Below, one piece after another: positions 28,120 through 36,340 of a stretch of 64,000 nucleotides of DNA (the stretch's first letter is position 1; the number at the start of each line of letters is the position of its first letter). This DNA comes from JAUWKC01 sp035527845 (GTDB lineage Bacteria > Planctomycetota > Phycisphaerae > Sedimentisphaerales > Anaerobacaceae): NCBI GenBank assembly GCA_035527845.1, contig DATKZT010000024.1, positions 1 to 64,000 on the forward strand, in the 5' to 3' direction. The notes beneath the pieces are model-generated. The model was not told where the DNA came from, did not search any database, and saw nothing but the letters and a program-made list of their open reading frames with translations. A program made the position numbers and the translations under genes.

Positions 28120-29466
28120 ATGAATAAGAATATAGACAGACGAGAATTTCTGCGTTCGACCGCCGCGATAGGTGCAGGCTTGTATGTATCGGGCCAGGCC
28201 GCGGGGCAGGGGACAGCCGGCAAGAGTGACGACATCAACGTGGCCCTTCTGGGCGTGGGCGAGCAGGGCAAGACCCTAATGGACGCCATCCTGAAAATAG
28301 GCGACCCTTCTATTCGCTTCAAGGCCGTCTGCGACATCTGGCCTTATAACCGCAATTGGGTTTCAAAGCGCCTGAAGGCCTATAAACATCCGAACAATGC
28401 CTACAAAGACTACCAGGAGATGCTCGACAAGGAGAAGGATCTCGATGCCGTCATTATCGCCACGCCGGATTTCTGGCACTCCAAACATACGGTGGCATGC
28501 CTCGAAAAAGGACTCAACGTTTACTGCGAGAAGGAAATGTCAAACACGCTCGAAGGCGCAAAAAAAATGGTCGAGGCCGCAAAAAAAACAGGCAAGGTCC
28601 TCCAGATAGGACACCAGCGCCGCAGCAATCCGCGATACATTTTCTGCTATGACAAACTAATCAAAGAAGCCAATCTTCTGAATCGAATCACCACAGTAAA
28701 CGGTCAGTGGAACCGCGCCGTCGAATCCGAAGAAGCCCACGCGGTGCCCAAGGGCGCCGAGATGGACCAGGCGACGCTCGAGGACTACGGTTTCAAGTCG
28801 ATGCACCAGTTCCGGAACTGGCGATGGTATAAGGGACTCGGGGGCGGCCCCATCGTGGACCTCGGCTCGCATCAGATCGATATCTACAACTGGTTCCTCG
28901 AGGCAAGTCCGAAGGCCGTTATTGCAAGCGGCGGAACCGACTATTACGATAAAGAAACCCACCAATGGTATGACACTGTTATGGCCGTTTACGAATATCA
29001 GACCGACAAGGGGACCGTCCGCGCCTTCTACCAAACCATCACGACGAACAGCAGTCAGGGCTATTTCGAACAGTTCATGGGCGACGAGGGCACGCTGGTC
29101 ATCTCGGAGACCGCCGGACGTGGTGCGATTTATCGCGAGCGCTGGGTGCCGGAGACAAAATGGGCGCCCTGGGTCAATAAGGGCTATCTGAAGCAAGCAG
29201 CCGGAATGAAACAGCCGGAAAAGCCCGCCGTCGTCGGCGACGTGCGCGAGACCCCGACCCCACCCAAGTACGACCTGCCGATAACCATGGATAAGGCTTA
29301 TCACCAGCCGCACCTCGAAAACTTTTTCAATGCGGTTCGCGGTAAGGAAGAACCGAACTGCCCCGCGGAAATCGGTTACGAAACCGCCGTAACCGTCCTG
29401 AAGGTGAACGAGGCGGTCGAGGCCGGGCGCAGGCTCGAATTCAAGCCGGAAGAGTTCAAGGTTTAG
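28120..29466 (+). CDS. Tat-exported Gfo/Idh/MocA oxidoreductase with EKE motif
   Basis: 448 aa from ATG 28120, where AAGGAG lies ten bases upstream; the in-frame ATG at 28093, overlapping the previous stop, is the alternative. Tat motif DRREFLRS. Dinucleotide turn LLGVGEQG. The catalytic motif reads YCEKEM rather than EKP, keeping the Lys but losing the Pro. Distantly related to the tandem trio: the GGGPIVDLGSHQIDIYNW region carries the usual Asp and His. Directly follows the isomerase-DUF1080 fusion, so probably the partner dehydrogenase. Confidence 0.86.
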   Translation: MNKNIDRREFLRSTAAIGAGLYVSGQAAGQGTAGKSDDINVALLGVGEQGKTLMDAILKIGDPSIRFKAVCDIWPYNRNWVSKRLKAYKHPNNAYKDYQEMLDKEKDLDAVIIATPDFWHSKHTVACLEKGLNVYCEKEMSNTLEGAKKMVEAAKKTGKVLQIGHQRRSNPRYIFCYDKLIKEANLLNRITTVNGQWNRAVESEEAHAVPKGAEMDQATLEDYGFKSMHQFRNWRWYKGLGGGPIVDLGSHQIDIYNWFLEASPKAVIASGGTDYYDKETHQWYDTVMAVYEYQTDKGTVRAFYQTITTNSSQGYFEQFMGDEGTLVISETAGRGAIYRERWVPETKWAPWVNKGYLKQAAGMKQPEKPAVVGDVRETPTPPKYDLPITMDKAYHQPHLENFFNAVRGKEEPNCPAEIGYETAVTVLKVNEAVEAGRRLEFKPEEFKV

Positions 29467-29519
29467 CTTGCACCGGGGCTGGACCGCTTGTATGATGATT
29501 TGGCTTTCCATCGGTGGTC

Positions 29520-29557
29520 TTGAGAAAAGGATTGACGGGCGTTGAGAAAAGGATTGA
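29520..29557 (+). repeat. 16-bp direct repeat at the translation start
   Basis: TTGAGAAAAGGATTGA occurs at 29520-29535 and again at 29542-29557, six bases apart. The second copy contains the TTG start codon of the heptaheme cytochrome and the first supplies its ribosome-binding site (AAAAGGA). Confidence 0.7.
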
Positions 29558-31443
29558 TACAAGCTATTGCTGTTTCCTCGCTGGGATGCGTCTTATTGGC
29601 GACAGCGGCCGGAGCCCAGGGAAAGATAGGCGACGAAAGTGACGGCAGCCGCGCCGTGCCCGTTCACCTGATTCCCCTTTATGACGAGGCGGTCCCCGAA
29701 TTCGACAAGCAAAGCTTCAAAATCCTGCCCCAGGACGAACTGCTTCAGCCCTTTTCCATCCGCCAGACCTGCGGCAAATGCCACACCTACGAAGCCGTCG
29801 CGCAAGGCTGGCACTTCAACGCACCGGACCCGAACGTCAATCCCGGCAGGGCGGGGCAGCCTTGGATACTCGCTGATGCCGCCGCACGTACACAGGTCCC
29901 CGTCAGCTATCGCCCCTGGCCCAACACCTTCAGGCCCGAACAGCTCGGCCTGACAAACTGGAAATTCGCGCGCCGCTTCGCAAGGCATATGCCGGGAGGC
30001 GGTCCGGCTGAGATGCTCGACCAAACTGAGGCGCCTGAAGAGATGATGCGAAGCTATGTCTCGGGCAAACTGGAAATCAATTGCCTGGGCTGTCATAGCG
30101 CCGACCCCGGATACGACCAGGCCGAATATGTGCTCCAGACGGCCCGCCAGAATTACCGCTGGGCCCCGACGGCAGCGTGCAGCTTTGCCTCCGTCACGGG
30201 TGTTGCCGCCGACCAATCCGACATGTACGACCCCCTGATGTCCGACGCCATAAAAGTCACTTACCGCCCGAATACGTTCGATTACAAGAATAGGGTCCTT
30301 TTTGACATCGTCAGAAAGGTACCCAACGAGCGCTGCTATTTCTGTCATTCGAACTTCGACCTGAGCGGGCGGGATGCCGAAAAGTGGAAAGCTGATGAGG
30401 ATGTCCATTTGGCCGCGGGCCTGAGCTGCGTCGATTGTCACCGTAACGGTCTCGACCACAGTATCATTCGCGGCTATCAGGGCGAAGATAAAATCTCCAA
30501 TAATCCGCTGGCAGCGACCACATCGTGCCAGGGCTGTCACCTCGGCCCCGAATCGTCGGCGTCGCCGGTCGAAGGACGCCTGGGCGCACCGCGACCCAAA
30601 CATTTGGGCATACCGCCTATTCATTTCGAGAAAATGACCTGCACCGCCTGTCACGGCGGTCCGTGGCCCGACGCAAGAACACATGCTACAAAAACGTCAC
30701 GCGCCCACGCACTTGGCACGCTCGGCGCCAACAAATCCCCCGAGGCCCTGCCCCACATCTGGACGCCCGTTTTCGCAAAACAACCAGACGGCAAAATCGC
30801 ACCGCATAAACTCTTCTGGCCCGCCTTCTGGGCGGTGGAAAAAGATGACGGCGTCACGCCCATCCCCGTCGAAACCGCCCGCGAACTCGTGGGCAAAGTC
30901 ATCCCCGAACAAAGACCGCTGCCCTCCGGGGACTGGCTGGACTTGAGCAAAGAGCAGATTGCCAAAGTGCTTTCGCTGATGTCTCAGGAATCCTCGGAAG
31001 GTCGGCCGGTTTACGTCGCCGGCGGCAAACTTTACCGTCTTGACGATTCGGACCAGCTTTGGGCAGGGGCGCATCCGGCAGCAGCACCTTCTATGTGGCC
31101 CATCGCTCATAATGTCAGGCCTGCCGTTCAGTCGCTCGGTGTTCGCTCCTGTCAGGATTGTCATGCGACCGATGCGCCGTTCTTTTTCGGAGATGTCGAG
31201 ATTGACTCTCCGCTGGCTGCCGGCAGGGGTTCGGCCAAGATGATTGACTTCCAGGACCTCAAGCCGTTCTATGTGAAGGCCTTTGCTTTTTCATTTGTCT
31301 TTAGGCCCTGGTTGAAGCTTGTGATTCTTGCTTCTTGCGCCGGATTAGCGGGCGTGCTCGTTCTGTACGCGCTGCGGGCGTTGGCCTGTGTTGTTAAAGT
31401 GCTCTCTGAGGGAAATGGCTCGATAGAAAAGGAAGATGAATAA
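29542..31443 (+). CDS. heptaheme c-type cytochrome with C-terminal membrane anchor
   Basis: 633 aa from a TTG start, with AAAAGGA ~11 bases upstream and no better start. A Sec signal spans ~1-26. Seven CxxCH motifs: CGKCH (~77), CLGCH (~181), CYFCH (~264), CVDCH (~297), CQGCH (~330), CTACH (~368), CQDCH (~538). A membrane helix lies near the end (LVILASCAGLAGVLVLYAL), leaving the hemes on the outer face of the inner membrane. The cytochrome b-like gene starts five bases on, so the pair probably passes electrons between the quinone pool and periplasmic partners. I do not recognise a named enzyme. Confidence 0.85.
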   Translation: MRKGLIQAIAVSSLGCVLLATAAGAQGKIGDESDGSRAVPVHLIPLYDEAVPEFDKQSFKILPQDELLQPFSIRQTCGKCHTYEAVAQGWHFNAPDPNVNPGRAGQPWILADAAARTQVPVSYRPWPNTFRPEQLGLTNWKFARRFARHMPGGGPAEMLDQTEAPEEMMRSYVSGKLEINCLGCHSADPGYDQAEYVLQTARQNYRWAPTAACSFASVTGVAADQSDMYDPLMSDAIKVTYRPNTFDYKNRVLFDIVRKVPNERCYFCHSNFDLSGRDAEKWKADEDVHLAAGLSCVDCHRNGLDHSIIRGYQGEDKISNNPLAATTSCQGCHLGPESSASPVEGRLGAPRPKHLGIPPIHFEKMTCTACHGGPWPDARTHATKTSRAHALGTLGANKSPEALPHIWTPVFAKQPDGKIAPHKLFWPAFWAVEKDDGVTPIPVETARELVGKVIPEQRPLPSGDWLDLSKEQIAKVLSLMSQESSEGRPVYVAGGKLYRLDDSDQLWAGAHPAAAPSMWPIAHNVRPAVQSLGVRSCQDCHATDAPFFFGDVEIDSPLAAGRGSAKMIDFQDLKPFYVKAFAFSFVFRPWLKLVILASCAGLAGVLVLYALRALACVVKVLSEGNGSIEKEDE

Positions 31444-31448
31444 CTGAA

Positions 31449-32096
31449 ATGTTTCGCACGGTATCAATAATTGTTCTGCTGGTCGCCGTTGCGGCCCTCG
31501 CTTTGCACTATCTTGTCTCGCGGCTGCGCTCGCCGGCAAAAGCCGGACCCGTCTGCATAGTAAGAGGGCTTGTTTATCTGCTTACACTGCTGTTTCTGCC
31601 CCAGCAGTTGACTCTGCTGGGCAAGTTCAAGAAATTGGTGTATCTCTTGGCAATGCTGTGCGTTGTCGTCCTGGCGGTCACGGGTTTTTATTCGGTGCTG
31701 ATTCTCGGAAAGCACATCTCCGGCTACCTGCTAATGATACACGTCACCGCCGGAGGTGTCTTTGCCGTGTGCCTGGCGCTTCTGGCCTTGACCTTTGCAC
31801 AAAGTCACCGCTTCAACGAGAACGACTGGCCCTGGCTGACAAGTATGGTCCGGCGAGAGTTGCAAGAGCCCAAGCTGCTTCCGGAAAACTCCGACCTTCT
31901 CCGCAAGATATGTTTCTGGCTGCTCATTATCCTGGCTCTGCCGCTGATGCTCTCGGTAGTGTTGAGCATGTTTCCACTCTTTGGCACGGCGGTACAGGTT
32001 CTTCTGGCCGACACCCATCGCTACAGCACACTAACATTTGCCGCGGTCGCAATCATTCATACGTACCTGATAATTCGAGCTCCGACAAGTAAATAG
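31449..32096 (+). CDS. cytochrome b-like membrane protein, partner of the heptaheme cytochrome
   Basis: 215 aa with about five hydrophobic helices (starting ~5, 38, 63, 90, 152, with a further one near 190). Histidines are placed inside or at the ends of helices in pairs typical of b-heme ligands: GKHISGYLLMIHVTAGG and DTHRYSTLTFAAVAIIHTYL. This is like the gamma/b subunits of formate dehydrogenase or DUF4405-type b cytochromes. It follows the heptaheme gene at five bases. Most likely quinone-reactive electron transfer; direction unknown. Confidence 0.75.
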   Translation: MFRTVSIIVLLVAVAALALHYLVSRLRSPAKAGPVCIVRGLVYLLTLLFLPQQLTLLGKFKKLVYLLAMLCVVVLAVTGFYSVLILGKHISGYLLMIHVTAGGVFAVCLALLALTFAQSHRFNENDWPWLTSMVRRELQEPKLLPENSDLLRKICFWLLIILALPLMLSVVLSMFPLFGTAVQVLLADTHRYSTLTFAAVAIIHTYLIIRAPTSK

Positions 32097-32100
32097 TGGC

Positions 32101-32129
32101 AAGACAAAGCTGGACTGTATTTGTATAAT
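32101..32129 (+). promoter_or_regulatory. candidate promoter for the permease gene
   Basis: AAGACA at 32101-32106, 17-base spacer, perfect TATAAT at 32124-32129, 73 bases before the ATG. Confidence 0.45.
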
Positions 32130-32143
32130 CTACCGGCAGGTGT

Positions 32144-32163
32144 ATCCGGCCGAGTAGCCGGAT
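32144..32163 (+). promoter_or_regulatory. hairpin in the permease leader
   Basis: ATCCGGC-CGAGTA-GCCGGAT, a perfect seven-pair stem with a six-base loop, lies between the candidate promoter and the gene. No T-run follows, so it is not a terminator. It may be an operator palindrome or part of a regulatory leader. I could not match it to a known riboswitch. Confidence 0.4.
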
Positions 32164-32202
32164 GGGATAAAGTCACTTTATTTCTGGTTAGGAGAAAAAG
32201 CT

Positions 32203-33579
32203 ATGAGTAACGGAATACTACCGAGTTATTTGAGCATGGCCAAGCCCAATCCCCTTGGGAATCGGGCCCCTTGGTACAAGAACACGGCCCCCACCTACGC
32301 CGGCATCTTCCTGTGGGTAGTCTTTTATATGCAGATTGCCAACGGAACCCTTTCTCAGGCCGGGCTGGGTCTTAGCCTGTTGGGGCTGGTCGTCGCGGCC
32401 CTAATCTGTCACTACCTGTTTTATCTCGTGCCCGGTCTGTTTGGAATGAAGACAGGCTACCCCTTGTATGTGGTCGGTTCCTCGACCTACGGCACGATGG
32501 GGGGCTTCCTTATGCCGGGTCTGCTGATGGGCCTGCTGCAGTTTGGATGGATGGCCGTAAATATTGCCGTCTCGACAAGTTTCATTCTTCAGGCCGCGGG
32601 CGCCGATCCAACGCCCGGCAAGCCGGCTTTTATTGCCATTGCCATTCTCTGGGGTCTGGCCGCGGCGTTCGTCGGCGTCAAGGGCATTCAGTACGTCGCC
32701 AAGGTCGCCACGTTTTTGCCCATCGTTCCGCTGATAATGATATTGCTGGTTTTCTTCACAAACGTAGGCAGTGCCGGAGACTTCGTCGTCCCCGAGGGTG
32801 GTAATCCCCTGATCGGCTTTCTGACGATCATAGCAATTGTGGTTGGCTTCTTTGCAACCGCAGGCGCCGCAGGCGTCGATTTAGGAATGGGCAGCCGCAA
32901 TGAAAAAGACGTTAAGATGGGCGGCCTCGTTGGCATCGCCTTGGCCATCGTCGTCGCTGGCGGCCTGCCCCTAATCGCTATTGCCGGTGCCCACGGCGCA
33001 AATCCCGATATGGAGAGTTTTGTCTTTGACGCTGTCATCCGGGCACAGGGAGGATTCCTGGCTAAGTCTATGTTCATTCTTTTTGCCATAGCCAGCTTTG
33101 CTCCGGTATGTTTTAGCTCCTTTATTGCCGCCAACAGTATCGGCACGATGTTCCCCAAGGCCAACAAGATGGGTATGGTCCTCATAGGTGGGGTCGCGGC
33201 CATCATCCTCGCTGTCACTGGCGTCGCCCTGAACCTGGTTGGCGTCTTCTCAATTATCGGCGCTTCTTTCGGGCCCGTCTGCGGCTCCATGGCTGCCGAT
33301 TATCTTTTGAGCGGCCGCAAGTGGTCGGGACCGCGAAAGGGAATCAACTGGGCAGGCTATATTGCATGGGCGGTCGGATTCGTGGTCGCTATTCTGCCGA
33401 TGGTCTTCAAGGAGACATTCAGCTTTATTACGCCGGCTCCGGTCATCGCTTTCGTGATTGGCTTTGTGCTCTATGCAGTCCTTGCCAAAGCGGGACTTGA
33501 GCCGGAAGTTGTTCCGATGAGTGGAGCGGCTGAAAGTGCTCCCGCTCAAGGCGCTGCTAAGGAAGGTGCTGCCGACTGA
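32203..33579 (+). CDS. NCS1-family cytosine/purine permease-like transporter
   Basis: 458 aa with AGGAG upstream. About twelve hydrophobic helices. The N-terminal block (PLGNRAPWYKNTAPTYAGIFLW, MQIANGTLSQAGLG) matches CodB-type NCS1 transporters, which import cytosine, purines, hydantoins or thiamine with Na+ or H+. No catabolic gene is adjacent, so the substrate is open. A short Ala-rich tail ends the protein. Convergent with the CODH operon. Confidence 0.75.
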   Translation: MSNGILPSYLSMAKPNPLGNRAPWYKNTAPTYAGIFLWVVFYMQIANGTLSQAGLGLSLLGLVVAALICHYLFYLVPGLFGMKTGYPLYVVGSSTYGTMGGFLMPGLLMGLLQFGWMAVNIAVSTSFILQAAGADPTPGKPAFIAIAILWGLAAAFVGVKGIQYVAKVATFLPIVPLIMILLVFFTNVGSAGDFVVPEGGNPLIGFLTIIAIVVGFFATAGAAGVDLGMGSRNEKDVKMGGLVGIALAIVVAGGLPLIAIAGAHGANPDMESFVFDAVIRAQGGFLAKSMFILFAIASFAPVCFSSFIAANSIGTMFPKANKMGMVLIGGVAAIILAVTGVALNLVGVFSIIGASFGPVCGSMAADYLLSGRKWSGPRKGINWAGYIAWAVGFVVAILPMVFKETFSFITPAPVIAFVIGFVLYAVLAKAGLEPEVVPMSGAAESAPAQGAAKEGAAD

Positions 33580-33732
33580 TATTGTAAGAGCCGGCGTATC
33601 TCGTTGGAGTGAGTTGTTGCGGCGCAGCACTGTTGCGATGTGACAGAAAGAGTATTCGCGCTCTGCCTGATGTGCTTGCGGCGGAGTTGCAGCCGCTGAT
33701 GCTGTACCCTGACACATGGCATAATGCGGCGC

Positions 33733-34560
33733 TTACGCTTTGGTCATCGTCTTGTATACCTTGAGGTAGCTGTCGGAATACAATTGCTTGTTCATGAGCA
33801 GCTCCGCCGTCGCCAGCACGTCCATCAGCTTGTCATCGAACACGTCGGCAATGGCCGAGTCCAGACCGTGCGAAACGCCCATAGCAAGAAACACGCGGTT
33901 AATAAGGCTTCGCTCGGCCGCCCCCTGCGAGATGTTGGACAGACCCATCGTAACATGCGGGGGCGGGTCGGCAAGGTATCGTATCTGCGCTATTGCCGAA
34001 AGCACATTGCCGGCCTGTACCTGGGCATTGGGAACCTTCACCGGCAGAACAATGGGGTCGATGAGCAGGCGCTGCGTATCGAATCCCTTCTCCATTGCCT
34101 TCTGCACGATTTCCGCCGCCAGCGCGACGCGGGTATCGATGTCCTGGGGAACGCCGTTCCTGTCCATCGTCAGCGTAATCACCATCGCCCTGGGTCCCGC
34201 CTGCTCGGCCATCTCAAGGTAATTATCGAGCACCGTTTCGTCGGATTTCTTATTGAGCGGAGTTGAGTTGAGTATAAGGCCGCGGTCGGCGTTGACCACC
34301 TTCAGCCCCGCCGCAATAACAGCAGGCTTTTGAGAATCCAGCGATAGGGGGGTCGAGCATGTTTCCTGAATCGTTTCCACCAGCCACTGCATCGTGGCCT
34401 CCTGGTCCGCCGCGGCCGTACCCACGTTCACGTCCAGATATGTGGCGCCCGCCTCAGTCTGCCTCTTAGCCAAATCCTGAATCACCTGCTTGTTCTTGTC
34501 CTGGATGGCCTGCTTGACGTCCTTGAACATCCCGTTGATTCGTTCTGCAATCAGAATCAT
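33733..34560 (-). CDS. acsE: methyltetrahydrofolate:corrinoid/iron-sulfur protein methyltransferase
   Basis: 275 aa, the size of characterised AcsE. MILIAERINGMF is the pterin-binding family opening, followed by GATYLDVNVG and TPLSLDSQKP. LILNSTPL and GLSNISQGAAERSLIN match the pterin/corrinoid pocket including the conserved Asn. The enzyme moves the methyl group from methyl-tetrahydrofolate to cobalt of the corrinoid protein AcsCD. It is the last gene of the minus-strand Wood-Ljungdahl operon, just after acsD. Confidence 0.93.
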   Translation of the reverse strand: MILIAERINGMFKDVKQAIQDKNKQVIQDLAKRQTEAGATYLDVNVGTAAADQEATMQWLVETIQETCSTPLSLDSQKPAVIAAGLKVVNADRGLILNSTPLNKKSDETVLDNYLEMAEQAGPRAMVITLTMDRNGVPQDIDTRVALAAEIVQKAMEKGFDTQRLLIDPIVLPVKVPNAQVQAGNVLSAIAQIRYLADPPPHVTMGLSNISQGAAERSLINRVFLAMGVSHGLDSAIADVFDDKLMDVLATAELLMNKQLYSDSYLKVYKTMTKA

Positions 34561-34602
34561 GATTATGTCCCTTCCTTTCTGTTGTCCTGAGGTTTTCCCC
34601 TG

Positions 34603-35559
34603 CTAACCCCATATCCGGCTGATGAAGCTCTTGACTATTGCTACCGCCCGCGGATGACGCATACGAATTATGTCGGCGCCGGCCTGCAGCAGGCAAATCG
34701 CGGTGGTCGCCTCCCACATCGGCCCGCGGTCTTTCACATCTCCCCAGCCGGTCACATCGGTGAGCTTCGCTTCTTTGGCACGCCATGATTCGTAGCCCAC
34801 GTCACAGATGATCGGCATCGCCATCATCTTGTCGCCGCCCAGCGCCGCCAGCCGCTGACGTTCCTGTATCGAATAGGAATACTCCATGCCGTATCCCAAG
34901 GCACCTGTAGCCTGGAATGTCACTATCCTCTCCAACGGAAAGCCCATGTCCGAAACAAGGATGTTTACCTGCTTGCTGATGTTGATGTCGAGAGGGGCTT
35001 CGGTAATCAGATTGTGCCCGTCGGCCAGGGCAATCGCGGTCAGTGACTTGTAGTTGTCTTCTGTGACCGTGCCTATCAGGCAGTTCTCGCCCTTGGCGGC
35101 CTCGCTTACCTTGGGCATAACCTTGTTGTCTTTTTCGTCATTGCCGCATCCCCATAATACAACGGGGACGCCCACCGCCTGCAGGACCTCCTTTGCGACC
35201 TTTACGGCGTGGGCCGCGTCCTTGTCGCCCTTGTCGGGATGTATGCCGTCGAACTTCACGCAGAGCAAGTCGGCCCCGAATTCTTCCACGCACTTCTTCG
35301 CCCAGTCGCCGGGATTATCGAAAACATCCTTGAACCGCTCGGCCAGTGCATCAGGCCAGTCCTCGGGCCTGCTGTCGATCACGTCCATCGCAATAACAGG
35401 CTTCTCACCGGCATCCTCCGGCGAGCCCCCGTAAACGACGTTCCGCGCACCGCCCACCGTCACCGTAGAGCTGCGCGTCCCGCCATTCTCCTTCGTCGCA
35501 CCCAGCGTTACCCGGTTTACCGTGCCCGCAAAACTATCCGCAATTTCTGGTACTGCCAT
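34603..35559 (-). CDS. acsD: corrinoid/iron-sulfur protein small subunit
   Basis: 318 aa; GGAGG seven bases before the ATG. Matches the delta (small) subunit of the CoFeSP, a TIM barrel that caps the corrinoid of AcsC (TVTVGGARNVVYGG, PVIAMDVIDSRPEDWP, GADLLCVKFDGIHPD, LPVVLWGCGN-like segment, ATGALGYGMEYSYSI). It carries the methyl group between AcsE and acetyl-CoA synthase. Located between cooC and acsE. Confidence 0.94.
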   Translation of the reverse strand: MAVPEIADSFAGTVNRVTLGATKENGGTRSSTVTVGGARNVVYGGSPEDAGEKPVIAMDVIDSRPEDWPDALAERFKDVFDNPGDWAKKCVEEFGADLLCVKFDGIHPDKGDKDAAHAVKVAKEVLQAVGVPVVLWGCGNDEKDNKVMPKVSEAAKGENCLIGTVTEDNYKSLTAIALADGHNLITEAPLDINISKQVNILVSDMGFPLERIVTFQATGALGYGMEYSYSIQERQRLAALGGDKMMAMPIICDVGYESWRAKEAKLTDVTGWGDVKDRGPMWEATTAICLLQAGADIIRMRHPRAVAIVKSFISRIWG

Positions 35560-35584
35560 TTCAAAACCTCCGGAAGTCCGAACT

Positions 35585-36325
35585 CTATTTTGCCCCGGCT
35601 ATATTCAGTTTCTCCAGTATTCTTTGCACCGCTGAAAAAGCCGCACTTTCGTTTTCAATCTCAAATATACTCCCGCCCCGCATTGAAGCCTCGAATACCC
35701 GCTGGTCGTAAGGCACGCACCCGAATACCTCCACGCCGTCCAGTTCCTTCCCCTCTTCAGCCCTGTTCCAGATTACTCCAATCCGCTTGACATCTATCGG
35801 CAGCTCGCCCGCCAGCTCGAAAATCCTTTTGGCCGTCACCTCCCCGATAGGCGAACACTCCGCGGCTATGCACAGCACGTCAACGTTATTCGTTGTCCGG
35901 CGGGACAGATGCTCCATTCCGGCCTCGTTGTCTATCACCACGAAGCTGTAGGAATCGTTGAGCTTGTCCATGAACTTTCGCAGCAGGTTGTTGACGGCGC
36001 AGTAGCAGTCGGGCCCTTCCGGCCTGCCCATCGTCAACAGGTCAAAACCCTTCGCTTCCGTCAGCGCCTGCTGCAGCCCGTACTCGAACGTCCGCACCCG
36101 GTCCATGCCGCCGCTCTCCGGCCGCTTCTGACGCGCACCCTCACGAAGCTCCGCAACCGTCCCGGCCGGCTCCACACCCATCGTAATACCAAGACAAGAA
36201 TTAGGGTCGGCATCCACAGCAAGAATACCCTTCGAGGCCTGCTCCATCAAAGCCCGAATCATCATCGCCGCCAGCGTCGTCTTGCCCGAGCCCCCTTTGC
36301 CGCTCACCGCTATAGTTGTTGCCAT
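35585..36325 (-). CDS. cooC: CO dehydrogenase nickel-insertion ATPase
   Basis: 246 aa from ATG 36325 (GAGG upstream; an in-frame TTG lies just before). A deviant Walker A, SGKGGSGKTT, opens the protein, as in MinD-type CooC. Also LAVDADPNSCLGI, VIDNEAGMEHLSRRT and CIAAECSPIG. CooC hydrolyses ATP to insert Ni into the CODH C-cluster or the ACS A-cluster. Its place inside the operon between the corrinoid activator and acsD supports this. Confidence 0.92.
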   Translation of the reverse strand: MATTIAVSGKGGSGKTTLAAMMIRALMEQASKGILAVDADPNSCLGITMGVEPAGTVAELREGARQKRPESGGMDRVRTFEYGLQQALTEAKGFDLLTMGRPEGPDCYCAVNNLLRKFMDKLNDSYSFVVIDNEAGMEHLSRRTTNNVDVLCIAAECSPIGEVTAKRIFELAGELPIDVKRIGVIWNRAEEGKELDGVEVFGCVPYDQRVFEASMRGGSIFEIENESAAFSAVQRILEKLNIAGAK

Positions 36326-36340
36326 CAATCTGCCTCGCTT

